Source: Streptomyces ochraceiscleroticus | GTDB lineage: Bacteria > Actinomycetota > Actinomycetes > Streptomycetales > Streptomycetaceae | Direction: 5' to 3' | Length of the DNA: 64,000 nt | Assembly: GCF_000720485.1 (NCBI RefSeq) | Contig: NZ_JOAX01000007.1 | Coordinates: 124,001-188,000 of the forward strand | In this document: in pieces, positions 25,518-35,079 of the stretch | Layout of the letters: each line of letters begins with the position of its first letter | Numbering within the stretch: position 1 is the stretch's first letter | Program-made: the position numbers and the translations under genes | The notes under the pieces: model-generated | Told to the model about the DNA's origin: nothing | What the model saw: the letters and a program-made list of their open reading frames with translations, nothing else | The model's database searches: none

Positions 25518-27713
25518 TCAGAGCAACGCTTCTGCGGTGATGGGGAGTTGACGGATTCGGCGGCCGGTGGCGTTGAAGACCGCGTTGGCGATCGCCGGTG
25601 CCACGCCCACGTGGACGACCTCGCCCAAGCCCTTGACGCCGAGCGGGTCGGCCTCGCGATCCTCGCCGTCCAGGTAGATCGCCTTCACCTCGGGGACGTC
25701 GGCGTTGACGGGGACGAGGTAGTCGGCGAGGTTCGCATTGACGATCCGTCCGTCACGGTGGTCAGTGACCGTGTGCTCCAGCAGGGCGGTCCCGATGCCG
25801 CCGACGATGCCGCCGATGGCCTGGCTCTCGGCGAGTTTGGGGCTGATGATGCGGCCCGCGTCGTACACGCCGAGCATCCGCCGAACCCGTACCAGGCCGA
25901 GGTCCGCGTCGACGGCGACCTCCGCGAACGTGGCGTTGTAAGCGTAGAAGGAATGCCGCCGTGGGCCGGCTGCCCCGGCGTACGAGCCGAGCGCTTCCAG
26001 ATGGGTGCGGTTGTTACGGGCCAGCAGGCGTCGGTAGGTCTCGCCGCGCGCAGGGCTGTCCTTCGTGTGCAGCCGGCCACCGCGTACGACGATGTCGGCG
26101 GCGTCCACCCCGTACAGCGGGGACTCGCGGTCCTCGACGGCCAACGTGATCGCCTGCCGGCGGACCCGATTGCAGCCGTCGAGGACGGCGGAGCCGACGC
26201 TGGCCATGGTCTGGGAGCCGCCGTGCGGCGGGGTCGGCGGGAACAGGGAGTCGCCGAGGCGGAAGGTGACCGTGCGCATGGTCAGTCCGAGGGCGTCGGC
26301 GGCGACCTGGGTCTGGGAGGTGTAGGTGCCAGGACCCATGTCACTGGCGGCCGCCTGCACCAGCGCCGTGCCGTCGGCGTCCAGGCGGACCCGGGCTTGC
26401 GCCTGGTTGCGCTGCGTCTCGTAGACGCCGACGGCCATGCCCATGCCGATCAGCCAGTTCCCCTCCCTCCGGGAACGCGGCCGGGCAGAGCGACGGTGCC
26501 AGCCGAACTCGCGGGCACCGACCGTGCAGCACTCGCGCAGTCGCCGCGTGGAGAACGGCAGCCCGGACGACTCGTCCTCGGACGGTTCGTTGCGCCGGCG
26601 CAGCTCGATCGGGTCGATCCCGAGCTTCGCCGCGAGCTCGTCCAGGGCCGACTCGATGACGAAGGAGGCCGTGGCGAAGCCGGGGCCGCGCATCCACAGC
26701 GGGGTGTTCACGTCCAGCGGCACCGTCCGGTACGCCTGGCTCACGTTCGGCGTGCTGTAGAGCATCTGTCCCGCGGGCATCACCGTCTCGGTGAACGTCT
26801 CGTACGACGACGTCTCGGCGTCCATCTCGTGCGCCATCGCCCGCAGACGCCCACGCCGGTCGCTGCCGAGGCGCAGCCGGTACTCGTACGACGGCCGGTA
26901 CCCGGTGCCGAAGTACTGCTGCCGACGGCTGAGCACCAGCTTGACCGGACGTTTTGCCTCGCGGGCAGCGAGCGCGGCGACGACCGTGTGGGGCCAGCAG
27001 CGCAGCCCACTGCCGAACGCGCCACCGACGAACGGGGAAATGACGCGCACCGAGTCCAGGGGCAGGCCGAACACCGCGGACAGCTCGGTCTGCGTCCCGA
27101 CCACCCACTGGGTCTTGTCCCAGACCGTCAGCTTGTTGCCGTCCCAGCGGGCGACGGTGGCGTGCGGCTCCATGGCGTTGTGATGGTTGCGGGCGAGACG
27201 GTACTCCAAGTCCAGGCGCACGTCGGCCGTGCGCAGGGCGGCCTCCGCGTCACCGCGCGCATAGGTGGTCGGCTTGTCCGGCTCGGCCCGGTGCAGGTCG
27301 GTCGAGGGCTGCTCGGCGTCGTAACCCACCTTGACCAGGCCCGCACCGTGCTGCGCGGCCTCCAGCGTGGTGGCGATCACGACGGCGACGGGCTGGCCGT
27401 GGAAGAGGACTTCGTCGTCCTGGAAGACGCGCAGGCGTCGGCCGGGTGGGTTGTTCGAGGCGGTGTTCTCGCGGTACGGGAGCTTCGGGGCGTTCTCGTG
27501 GTGGATCACCCGCAGTACGCCGGGGTGGGCCAGGGCCTCTCGGGTGTCGATCGAGGTGATGCGGCCCCGGCCGATGGCGGCGTCGACGATGACGGCGTGG
27601 ACGGTGCCGTCGACGTCGTGTTCGGCGGCGTAGCGGGCCTGGCCGGTGACCTTGAGCCGGCCGTCCACGCGGGAGAGCGGGGCGCCGACGGCCGCCTGCG
27701 GCTGGGGGCTCAC
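25518..27713 (-). CDS. Xanthine dehydrogenase family, molybdopterin-binding subunit (PaoC/YagR-like)
   Basis: A 731-residue large subunit of a molybdenum hydroxylase. It begins PLSRVDGRLKVTGQARYAAE, contains AMEPHATVARW, FVGGAFGSGLRCW and MRGPGFATASF (molybdopterin contacts), and ends with KGLGEVVHVGVAPAIANA carrying the probable catalytic Glu. The GTG start has AGGAGG six bases upstream and overlaps the FAD subunit stop. With the two upstream genes it forms a three-subunit PaoABC/YagTSR-type aldehyde oxidoreductase. No XdhC/PaoD-type maturation gene is adjacent. Confidence 0.93.
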   Translation of the reverse strand: MSPQPQAAVGAPLSRVDGRLKVTGQARYAAEHDVDGTVHAVIVDAAIGRGRITSIDTREALAHPGVLRVIHHENAPKLPYRENTASNNPPGRRLRVFQDDEVLFHGQPVAVVIATTLEAAQHGAGLVKVGYDAEQPSTDLHRAEPDKPTTYARGDAEAALRTADVRLDLEYRLARNHHNAMEPHATVARWDGNKLTVWDKTQWVVGTQTELSAVFGLPLDSVRVISPFVGGAFGSGLRCWPHTVVAALAAREAKRPVKLVLSRRQQYFGTGYRPSYEYRLRLGSDRRGRLRAMAHEMDAETSSYETFTETVMPAGQMLYSTPNVSQAYRTVPLDVNTPLWMRGPGFATASFVIESALDELAAKLGIDPIELRRRNEPSEDESSGLPFSTRRLRECCTVGAREFGWHRRSARPRSRREGNWLIGMGMAVGVYETQRNQAQARVRLDADGTALVQAAASDMGPGTYTSQTQVAADALGLTMRTVTFRLGDSLFPPTPPHGGSQTMASVGSAVLDGCNRVRRQAITLAVEDRESPLYGVDAADIVVRGGRLHTKDSPARGETYRRLLARNNRTHLEALGSYAGAAGPRRHSFYAYNATFAEVAVDADLGLVRVRRMLGVYDAGRIISPKLAESQAIGGIVGGIGTALLEHTVTDHRDGRIVNANLADYLVPVNADVPEVKAIYLDGEDREADPLGVKGLGEVVHVGVAPAIANAVFNATGRRIRQLPITAEALL

Positions 27714-28690
27714 TGGTTTCCTCCTACGGTGCGCAGTTGTCGTTCGACCGTCCGCTTGAGCAGCTCGACCTTGAATGCGTTGTGGGCGAGCGGGCGGGCT
27801 CCGTCCGCCGCCTTCTGGGCAGCGGCCGCCCACAGGGCATCGGTCGGACGCTCACCGACAAGGTGCTGTTCCACGGCGGGCAGCTTCCACGGCACGGTGC
27901 CCACTCCCCCGGCGGCGACCTTGGCCTCGCGGATGACACCGCCGCGTACGTGCAGGGCGACGGCCGCCGAGGTCAGCGCGAACTCGTAGGACTGCCGGTC
28001 GCGCACCTTCAGGTAGCCCGACCGGAGCGGGCGCGGGAGCGCCGGAATCTCCACAGCGGCTACCAACTCACCCTTTCGCAGGGCCTGTTCACGGTGCGGA
28101 CTCCTGGCCGGCCGCAGCAGAAACTCGGCGAACGGGACCCGACGCTCACCGTCCGCGCCCAGCAGGTGCACCCGGGCCTCCAGCGCCGCGAACGCCACCG
28201 CGACGTCCGAGGGATGAGTGGCAACGCAATGGTCCGATGTGCCGAGGATCGCGTGCGTGCGGTTGAAGCCGTCGCGGGCGGCACAGCCCGAGCCCGGTTC
28301 GCGCTTGTTGCAGGCAGCCGTCACATCGCGGAAGTAGGTGCAGCGGGTGCGCTGCATGATGTTGCCGCCGATGGTGGCCATGTTCCGGAGCTGGGCCGAC
28401 GCACTCAGCTCCAGCGCCTGGGATATGGCCGGGTACAGGGAGCGGACCTTGGGGTGGGCGGCGGCCTCGGCCATGGTGACCAGGGCGCCGATACGCAGTC
28501 CGCCTCGCTCGGTGACAGTGACCTCGTCCAGCGGCAGGCCGGAGATGTCGACCAGACGCTCGGGGCGCTCGACGGTCTCTCGCATCAGGTCGACCAGCGT
28601 GGTGCCGCCGGCGATGTAGCGGCCACCCCGCCGACCGGCGGCGATGGCTGCCCTGGTGTCGGAGACATGCGTGTAGGAGAAGGGATGCAT
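27710..28690 (-). CDS. FAD-binding subunit of molybdenum hydroxylase (PaoB/YagS-like)
   Basis: A 326-residue CoxM-type FAD subunit. The flavin-binding turns are YIAGGTTLVDLM and QLRNMATIGGNIMQRTRC. Cysteines at TRCTYFRDV, AACNKR, GSGCAARDG and SDHCVATHPSD match the extra iron-sulphur cluster of PaoB-like subunits. It passes electrons from the iron-sulphur subunit side of the complex to FAD. It lies 13 bp downstream of the 2Fe-2S subunit and overlaps the large subunit by 4 bp. Confidence 0.92.
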   Translation of the reverse strand: MHPFSYTHVSDTRAAIAAGRRGGRYIAGGTTLVDLMRETVERPERLVDISGLPLDEVTVTERGGLRIGALVTMAEAAAHPKVRSLYPAISQALELSASAQLRNMATIGGNIMQRTRCTYFRDVTAACNKREPGSGCAARDGFNRTHAILGTSDHCVATHPSDVAVAFAALEARVHLLGADGERRVPFAEFLLRPARSPHREQALRKGELVAAVEIPALPRPLRSGYLKVRDRQSYEFALTSAAVALHVRGGVIREAKVAAGGVGTVPWKLPAVEQHLVGERPTDALWAAAAQKAADGARPLAHNAFKVELLKRTVERQLRTVGGNQ

Positions 28691-28703
28691 AACGGACCGG
28701 GCC

Positions 28704-29351
28704 TCACTTCCGGGCCGCGGTCTGCTCGACCGCGCGCACGATGTTCACGTAGCAGCCGCAGCGGCAGATGTTGCCGCTCATCCACTCCCGGATCTCCTCC
28801 GGCGAACGGGTGTGGCCCTCCTGGATACAGCCGACGCCGGAGACGATCTGGCCGGGCGTGCAGTAGCCGCACTGGAAGGCGTCCTGGTCGATGAACGCCT
28901 GCTGCAGCGGATGGAGCCGGTCGCCGTCGGTCAGGCCCTCGACGGTGGTGACCTCGGCGCCGTTCAGCCGGACTGCGAGCGTCAGACAGGAATTGATCCG
29001 GCGGCCGTCGACCAGCACCGTACACGCACCGCACGCGCCGGCGTTGCAGCCCTTCTTGGAGCCGGTGAGACCGAAGTGCTCCCGGAGCAGGTCCAGCAGC
29101 GAGGTGCGGTTGTCGACCGTCACGGTGCGGCGGGTGCCGTTGACCGTGAGAGAGACGCGGCTGGCAGGCGCCGCCTCGGCGGCGGTCGCCTCATCCGGGC
29201 CGGCAAGGGACGTCCCTGTGATCACACCGCCGGCGGCCACGGCACCGGCGACCGCAGTACTGGTGACGACGAAGGCGCGCCGGCTGGGCGCAGCGGCAGT
29301 CTCCTTCGGTTCGCTGCGGGGTGGGGCGGATTCAGGCAGTTCAGTGGACAT
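28704..29351 (-). CDS. 2Fe-2S subunit of molybdenum hydroxylase with Tat signal (PaoA/YagT-like)
   Basis: A 215-residue subunit with an N-terminal twin-arginine signal (SRRAFVVTSTAVAGAVAAGG, about 23-42). The plant-type ferredoxin cluster is CNAGACGACT and the second cluster ligands are CGYCTPGQ and CRCGCY. The Tat signal predicts export of the folded complex. PaoABC enzymes of this type oxidise aromatic aldehydes. It is the first gene of the three-gene operon. Confidence 0.93.
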   Translation of the reverse strand: MSTELPESAPPRSEPKETAAAPSRRAFVVTSTAVAGAVAAGGVITGTSLAGPDEATAAEAAPASRVSLTVNGTRRTVTVDNRTSLLDLLREHFGLTGSKKGCNAGACGACTVLVDGRRINSCLTLAVRLNGAEVTTVEGLTDGDRLHPLQQAFIDQDAFQCGYCTPGQIVSGVGCIQEGHTRSPEEIREWMSGNICRCGCYVNIVRAVEQTAARK

Positions 29352-29405
29352 GCACAGCCCTTCGCATCACAGGCGGATCTGCCGCACACGGCAGCGCGGA
29401 AAAGG

Positions 29406-29519
29406 TCAGGTGTTCAGGGCGACGGCCGCCGCTGAACGACGTCGGCGCTGGGTGAGCGCGACAGTGATAGCCGGGACAAGGGTGAGCGTGGCAATGGCGA
29501 TGCCGGGCGGCCGGATTGC
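29406..29519 (-). pseudogene. Tail remnant of an MFS transporter
   Basis: The reverse strand encodes IAIATLTLVPAITVALTQRR followed by a short basic end and a stop. This closely resembles the C-terminus of the intact MFS protein at 31411-32694 (VIAALTLIPTIAIALIHRR). Only the last helix survives, so it looks like the tail of a duplicated or replaced transporter gene at the end of the SDR transcript. Confidence 0.55.
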
Positions 29520-29521
29520 CC

Positions 29522-30235
29522 TCAGTCGAGCGTCACGCCGGTGTGACTCTCCAAGGCGCGGATGAGCTGCGCCTGGAAGTCTTCGTCCCGCGAGGCGAGG
29601 TGCGGCGTCTGCACCTGCCGGTGGTACCAATAGCCGCCGGTCCTCGGGACCACGTCCTCGTGGGTAGCGAGCCATACCTGCGTCTGGTGCCCGGCAGCCA
29701 AGTCATCCGACGCGCCGGGACCGCCCATGCGTGTGGGGACCCACCCGGGATCGACCGCATGGCTCGTCACCCCTTCCCACCGGGACGCGAGCGCCAACGC
29801 GAGGGTGGTGACCCACAGCTTGGTGTCGTCGTAGCCGGCGGTACCGGCCGCCAGCTTCTGCAGGTCGGTGGAGCCGGTCCGGTGCATGGAGCTGCTCAGA
29901 TGGATGAGCCTGTCCGGCTTCTCCATCAGGGCCGTCAGCACGTAGGGCGCAACGATATTGACGGTGGTCACGTCGGGAGAGCGCAGGACGCCGGCGTTGT
30001 GGATGACGGTGTCGAAGCGGCCGAATGCAGCGGCTTGCCGGGCGACGGCGCGGATCTCGTCCGGCTTCGCGAGATCCCCGATGACGACGCCCTCCCACCG
30101 GGCGGTGGATTCCTCGCCGGTGAGCCGGGCCCGGTTGCGTACGTGGAGGACCACGTCGTGCCCGTCGTCGGCCAGCGCCTCCGCGGTGTCGCGCCCGAGG
30201 CCGCTGGACGCCCCGGTCACCAGGATCCGTGCCAT
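29522..30235 (-). CDS. SDR family NAD(P)-dependent oxidoreductase
   Basis: A 237-residue atypical SDR: MARILVTGASSGLGRDTAEA (nucleotide-binding TGxxxGxG), VIHNAGVL in place of NNAG, catalytic Ser in LIHLSSSMHR, and GYDDTKLWV giving Tyr-x3-Lys. These daunorubicin-C13-ketoreductase-like SDRs are common beside MmyB-like regulators. It is the last intact gene of a reverse-strand group with an alcohol dehydrogenase and an MFS pump. Substrate unknown. Confidence 0.88.
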   Translation of the reverse strand: MARILVTGASSGLGRDTAEALADDGHDVVLHVRNRARLTGEESTARWEGVVIGDLAKPDEIRAVARQAAAFGRFDTVIHNAGVLRSPDVTTVNIVAPYVLTALMEKPDRLIHLSSSMHRTGSTDLQKLAAGTAGYDDTKLWVTTLALALASRWEGVTSHAVDPGWVPTRMGGPGASDDLAAGHQTQVWLATHEDVVPRTGGYWYHRQVQTPHLASRDEDFQAQLIRALESHTGVTLD

Positions 30236-30306
30236 GTCGGTCTCTCCCGTCTGTGGGGTGGCCGGGTCGCCCGGCGTCTGTTGCCGGGCGACCCGCAGGG
30301 GTCGGT

Positions 30307-31329
30307 TCAGAAGGTGAGCATGGCCTTGACGGCGCGGCGCTCGTCCATGGCCCGGTATGCCTCGGCGGCCTCTTCCAGCGGAAGGGTGAGGTCGAAGACC
30401 TTGCCGGGGTTGATCTTCCGCTGCCAGATCAGGTCGATCAGCCGGGGCAGGAAGTTGCGTACCGGGGCCGGGCCGCCCACCACGTGGACCTGCGAGAAGA
30501 AGAGTTCCTCGCCGCTGAGGGCGACGTCGTGGTTGACGCCGACGAAGCCCATGTGGCCGCCCGGCCGGGTGGAGCGGAGGGCCTGCTGCATCGACTCCTG
30601 GGTGCCGACGGCCTCGACGACGGAGTGGGCGCCCAGCCCGCCGGTCAGTTCCTTGATCTTGGCCACGCCGTCGTCGCCGCGCTCGGTGACGATGTCGGTG
30701 GCGCCGAACTCGCGGGCGAGCTTCTGCCGCGGCTCGTGGCGGCTCATGGCGATGATCCGCTCGGCGCCGAGCTGCTTGGCGGCCAGTACCGCGAGGAGGC
30801 CGACCGCGCCGTCGCCGACGACCGCGACCGTCTTGCCGGGGCCGGCCTCGGCGGCCACCGCGCCGAACCAGCCGGTGCCCAGTACATCGGAGGCGGCCAG
30901 GAGGTCGGGGATCAGGTCCGCGTCCGGGGTGCCCGGCAGCGGTACGAGGGTGCCGTCGGCGTGCGGGATCAGGGCGCGCTCGGACTGGGTGCCGACCTGG
31001 GCCATGAACACGCGGTTCACGCAGGAGGAGGGGTAACCCGCACGGCAGATCTCGCAGGTGCCGCAGGAGGCGACGAAGGAGCCGAGGACGTACTGGCCGG
31101 GCTTGACGCTCGTGACCTCGTCGCCGACCTCCTCGACGATGCCAACGTACTCGTGCCCCATCGGCATCGGCTGCTCGACGGAGTCGACGCCGCGATACGG
31201 CCACAGGTCCGAGCCGCAGACACAGGTGGCCGACAGCCGGATGATCGCATCCGTGGGGGCGGTGATCTTCGGGTCGTCGGTCTCTTCCACGCGGACGTCG
31301 CCGGGGGCGTGGAGGATGGTTGCGCGCAT
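30307..31329 (-). CDS. Zinc-dependent alcohol dehydrogenase family protein
   Basis: A 340-residue medium-chain dehydrogenase. Catalytic zinc elements are CVCGSDLWPYRG and MGHEYVGIVEEVG; the structural zinc loop is CGTCEICRAGYPSSC. The Rossmann motif VAVVGDGAVGLLA follows. It oxidises or reduces alcohols/aldehydes with NAD(P). It lies between the MFS gene and the SDR, all read leftward, probably under control of the divergent MmyB-like regulator. Confidence 0.92.
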   Translation of the reverse strand: MRATILHAPGDVRVEETDDPKITAPTDAIIRLSATCVCGSDLWPYRGVDSVEQPMPMGHEYVGIVEEVGDEVTSVKPGQYVLGSFVASCGTCEICRAGYPSSCVNRVFMAQVGTQSERALIPHADGTLVPLPGTPDADLIPDLLAASDVLGTGWFGAVAAEAGPGKTVAVVGDGAVGLLAVLAAKQLGAERIIAMSRHEPRQKLAREFGATDIVTERGDDGVAKIKELTGGLGAHSVVEAVGTQESMQQALRSTRPGGHMGFVGVNHDVALSGEELFFSQVHVVGGPAPVRNFLPRLIDLIWQRKINPGKVFDLTLPLEEAAEAYRAMDERRAVKAMLTF

Positions 31330-31410
31330 GGGGGTGTTCCTTAGGTGTTGAGGTTGCTGTTCTTGCGGCCGAGGCCGCGCTGCGTCGGTCTTTCAGGGGG
31401 TGCCCTGGCT

Positions 31411-32694
31411 TCAACCGTTCCGCACGGCCTCGCTGCCGGCATTTCCGGAGCCCCACGGGGCGGAGGCCGCCGGGCGGCGGTGGATGAGCGCGATGGCGAT
31501 CGTGGGGATCAGGGTCAGCGCGGCGATGACGGCGCCGACCGTGGCGGGCCCGGTCGCGCCGAGCGCGGAGTCGAGGGCGCGGCCCGCGATCCAGGAGCCG
31601 GCCGCGGTGCCCAGATTGAACGCCGAGACGGTCAGGGCCGAGCCCAGCGTGGGCGCCCGGCCCGCGAAGCGGACGGCCAGGGAGATCAGCACCGGGTTGG
31701 CGCCGAGCCCGAACAGTCCCAGCAGGGCCACCAGCACGATGGTGGACGCCGCGGAGCCGGACAGCAGGCAGATCCCCAGCAACAGGAGCGTGCTCACCGC
31801 AGCCGCTCCGATGGTCGTCGCATACGGGCGCACGTCCCCGAGCCGGCCTCCCAGGAGGAAGCCCGCCAACGCGCCGATACCGAAACCGATCAGTACCAGC
31901 GGAACCAGACCGGCCGCGAGATGAGCCCGGTCGGTCAGCAGCGGCGAGATGTAGGAGTACGTCGACAGCACGCCGCCGGTGGTGGTCGCGCAGGCCGCCA
32001 GCGCCAGCCACAGCCGGCCGGAGCGCAGCGCGGACACCTCGGACCGGATCGACACCGCTGCGCGGTCCGGCCCGTCGTGCGGGACATGGCGCGCGATCAG
32101 CACCGTGGCGGCGGCGGCCAGGGCGGCGAGGGCCCAGAAGGGACCCCGCCAGCCCATGAGCTGCCCGGCGAACGCACCCAGCGGTACGCCCACCACGTTG
32201 GCCAGCATGGCACCGGCACCCACCACGCCCAGTGCGCGGGAACTCGCGGCCGGGCCGGCGGCGCGAGCGGCCACCACATTGCCCACCGCCCAGAACGCCC
32301 CGGTCGCCATCGCCGTCAGGAAGCGCGCCGCCAGCAGCAGCGCGAAACCGTCACCGAGCGCGACCATCACATGACCGACGGCGAACACGGCCAGGGCCAG
32401 CACCAGCGTCCACCGCTGGGGCAGCCGCAGCGTCAGCATCGCCATCAGCGGGGCGCCGACGACCATCCCCAGAGCGAAGACCGTGATCAGCAGACCCGCC
32501 TGGCCCACGCTCACTCGCAGGTCGCCGGCGATCTCCGGCAGCAGGCCCGCCACCACGAACTCGGTCGTCCCCATCAGGAACGTGCCCAGCGCCAGCACAT
32601 AGGTCACCGGCGGCAGCCGGTGGGGCGTACGCGCGCGCTCTTCAGCGCGCACGTCGCCGGGGGCGTCGTCGAGGACACCTCCTCGCGTACTCAT
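31411..32694 (-). CDS. MFS transporter (Cmx/AraJ-like drug exporter)
   Basis: A 427-residue major facilitator protein with 12 predicted helices, beginning PVTYVLALGTFLMGTTEFVV, characteristic of the DHA1 AraJ/Cmx group. FALGMVVGAPLMA lies at the helix 2 region. Members export chloramphenicol, sugars or other small molecules. It is first in the reverse-strand group with ADH and SDR and is divergent from the MmyB-like regulator. Confidence 0.88.
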   Translation of the reverse strand: MSTRGGVLDDAPGDVRAEERARTPHRLPPVTYVLALGTFLMGTTEFVVAGLLPEIAGDLRVSVGQAGLLITVFALGMVVGAPLMAMLTLRLPQRWTLVLALAVFAVGHVMVALGDGFALLLAARFLTAMATGAFWAVGNVVAARAAGPAASSRALGVVGAGAMLANVVGVPLGAFAGQLMGWRGPFWALAALAAAATVLIARHVPHDGPDRAAVSIRSEVSALRSGRLWLALAACATTTGGVLSTYSYISPLLTDRAHLAAGLVPLVLIGFGIGALAGFLLGGRLGDVRPYATTIGAAAVSTLLLLGICLLSGSAASTIVLVALLGLFGLGANPVLISLAVRFAGRAPTLGSALTVSAFNLGTAAGSWIAGRALDSALGATGPATVGAVIAALTLIPTIAIALIHRRPAASAPWGSGNAGSEAVRNG

Positions 32695-32833
32695 CCTTAC
32701 GTCTCCACACGGGGGTCGTGGTCAAGCGGTCGACTCCCACGAAACCCCCTTCGTCACGCGCGGAGAAGGTCGAGGTTATAGGGGGTACAAGCGCAACCTC
32801 CCTCCCCGGCTGTCCGTGACTACCGTGGAGGGT

Positions 32834-33739
32834 ATGGACCACCGCCCCGACCATCGCGACAACATCCGGGATTTCCTCGCCAGCCGGCGGGGCAAGATCA
32901 CCCCGGCGCAGGTGGGGCTGCCCACCAGCGGCCGACGCCGTGTTCCGGGGCTGCGGCGCGAGGAGGTCGCCGTGCTCGCCGGCGTGAGTACCGAGTGGTA
33001 CACGCGGCTGGAGAAGGGCCACATCAACGGCGTGTCCGAGGACGTGCTCGAGGCGGTCGCCCAGGCGCTGCGCCTGGACGAGGACGAACGCACCTATCTG
33101 TTCGACCTGGCCAAAGCTGCCCGGCCCGCCCGCCGCGCCCGTACGCAGCGCCGCAAGGACGTCGAGGTCCCGCCCTCCATCCAGTGGATGCTCGACTCCA
33201 TGACGATGTCCGCCGCGTTCGTACGCAGCGGCCGCGGCGACATCGTCGCCGCCAACGCGCTGTGCCGCGCCCTGTACGCCCCGATGTTCGACAGCGACAC
33301 CACCGACGAGCGGGGCCGCCCCAACTTCCCCCGTTACTTCTTCCTCGACCCCGGCTCCCAGCACTTCTTCGTCGACTGGAAAGACGGCGCGCAGACCACC
33401 GCCGCATTGCTGCGCGCAGAAGCCGGACGGGATCCCAACGACCGGGCGCTGCGCGAACTCATCGGCGAGCTGTCCACCCTCAGCTCCGAGTTCCGCACCA
33501 TGTGGGCCGCGCACGACGTCCGCATCCGCCACGACGGCATCAAACGGCTCAGCCACCCCGAGGTCGGCGACTTGGAGCTGACCTATCGCGCTCTGGACCT
33601 GCCCGTATCCGATCGGGCGGTGCACGAGCTCACCCTCTACACCGCCGAGCCCGGCACCCTCTTCGAGGACCGGCTCAAGCTCCTCGCCAGCTGGGCGGCA
33701 ACGCAGCCCCGGACGACTCGGCCCACCCGCCACCGCTGA
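32834..33739 (+). CDS. XRE/MmyB-like helix-turn-helix regulator
   Basis: A 301-residue MmyB-type regulator. The N-terminal HTH (about 8-75) has FLASRRGKITPAQVGLPTS and GLRREEVAVLAGVSTEWYTR; the C-terminal ligand-binding MLTR-like domain contains FFLDPGSQHFFVDWK. It probably controls the divergent MFS-ADH-SDR genes. A GAGGTT-17 bp-AACCTC dyad at 32772-32800 in the shared region could be its site. ATG at 32834 preferred; an in-frame GTG lies 18 bp upstream. Confidence 0.9.
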   Translation: MDHRPDHRDNIRDFLASRRGKITPAQVGLPTSGRRRVPGLRREEVAVLAGVSTEWYTRLEKGHINGVSEDVLEAVAQALRLDEDERTYLFDLAKAARPARRARTQRRKDVEVPPSIQWMLDSMTMSAAFVRSGRGDIVAANALCRALYAPMFDSDTTDERGRPNFPRYFFLDPGSQHFFVDWKDGAQTTAALLRAEAGRDPNDRALRELIGELSTLSSEFRTMWAAHDVRIRHDGIKRLSHPEVGDLELTYRALDLPVSDRAVHELTLYTAEPGTLFEDRLKLLASWAATQPRTTRPTRHR

Positions 33740-33760
33740 CCGTCCGCTGCCCCCGCGTCC

Positions 33761-34966
33761 TCACCGCTCCAGCGGGCGGTGAGCGGTCTCGGGGAGTCGG
33801 AGGTAGACGGCGGAGGAGACCAGGCACAGCACGGCCACGTACACGGGGAAGAGGCCGGCGTGCCCCATGTCCTTGAACAGCGTGCCGATATAGGGGGCCG
33901 TGCCGCCGAAGAGGGCGACGGTGAGCGAGTAGGGGAATCCGATTCCCGCGGCGCGCACCCGGGCCGGGAACGTCTCCGCGTTCACGGCCGCCGAGATCGC
34001 CGTGAAGCCGCTCAGCAGGATCATGCCCGCGCACTGCACGAGCAGCAGCGTGACGAAGGAGTCGTCGAGCGCGCTCAGCAGCGGCACGCTCAGCACGGCG
34101 AAGCCGATCCCGAACATCAGCAGCAGCGGCTTTCGCCCGAAGCGGTCGGACGCGATGCCCGCGACGGGCTGGAGCACGGCGAAGAACGTCAGCGAGAGGG
34201 TGCCCGCCAGCAACGCGTCCGCCTTCGTCACCCCCGAGTTGAGCTCGGCGTACGTCGGCAGGTACGACGTCCACGTGTAGTACGCGAGCGTGCCGCCCGC
34301 GGTGATGCCGCAGATCAGCAGCGACTCGCGCGGATGACGGCGCAGCGCCTCGAAGAGGCCGGGGCGGGGCGCCTTGGCCTGCTCCTCACTTCGGGTCTCT
34401 TTCGCGCCGCGCCGGATCCAGAAGCCCACAAGGCTCAGGAGACCGCCCAGCACGAACGGGACCCGCCAGCCCCAACTGCCCATGGTGGCAGGCGCGAGAT
34501 TCGCGACGAGCAGCGCCGCGACACCGGACGCGACGAGCTGCCCGATGGTCGTCGACACGTACTGGAAGCTGGAGAACAGCCCCCGCCGCCCGGGTCCGGC
34601 CGACTCCACGAGGAACGTGGTCGACGCGGCGAACTCACCGCCCACCGACAGCCCTTGCAACAGCCGGGCCAGAACGAGGACGACCGGCGCGAGGATCCCG
34701 GCGGCGGCGTACGTCGGCGTCAGCCCCATCAGCAGGCTGCTGCCGCCCATCAGCAAAATGGTCACCGTCAGCGCCGCACGCCGCCCGCGCCGGTCAGCGA
34801 CCGCACCCATCAATAGGCCACCGACGGGCCGCATGAAGAACCCCACCGCGAAGACCGCGAACGTCGACAGCAGCGGCACCAGCGAATTCCCCGCACTCTT
34901 GGGGAAGATCTGCGCGGCGATGTACGTGGCGAGGAAGGTATACGTGTACCAGTCGTACCACTCGCT
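33761..34966 (-). pseudogene. Metabolite:H+ symporter (MHS) family MFS gene truncated by element integration
   Basis: The reverse strand encodes nearly all of an MHS-family transporter: EWYDWYTYTFLATYIAAQIF, FAVGFFMRPVGGLLMG, LQGLSVGGEFAASTT and FPARVRAAGIGFPYS, ending normally. Homology begins abruptly at the EWYD segment, which normally sits about 25-30 residues from the N-terminus. Upstream sequence changes to non-homologous DNA leading into the integrase gene. The start codon and first helix are therefore missing, showing that the element integrated inside this gene. An internal ATG at 34879 could restart translation but would lack helix 1. Confidence 0.85.
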
Positions 34967-35008
34967 GTTTGGTGGGGCCGCTGGTCAGAACCATAATCAC
35001 GGGCGCTG

Positions 35009-35027
35009 AGTCAGCAAATAGTCAGCA
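35009..35027. repeat. Direct repeats AGTCAGCA, candidate integrase arm sites
   Basis: AGTCAGCA occurs at 35009-35016 and 35020-35027, 11 bp apart start to start, i.e. one DNA turn. The repeats lie between the transporter junction and the integrase gene. Same-face short direct repeats beside the crossover site are typical arm-type binding sites of tyrosine recombinases. A weaker match (GGTCAGAA) lies near 34983. Confidence 0.45.
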
Positions 35028-35079
35028 CGAGCCCGAGGTCTGTACATTGCCTTCCCCGTCCAAGCAGCTTGCCCGTGGC

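Noticed and set aside
25224..27989. Forward open frame of 921 codons
   Set aside because: It is antisense to the molybdopterin subunit, with shadow composition typical of GC-rich DNA.
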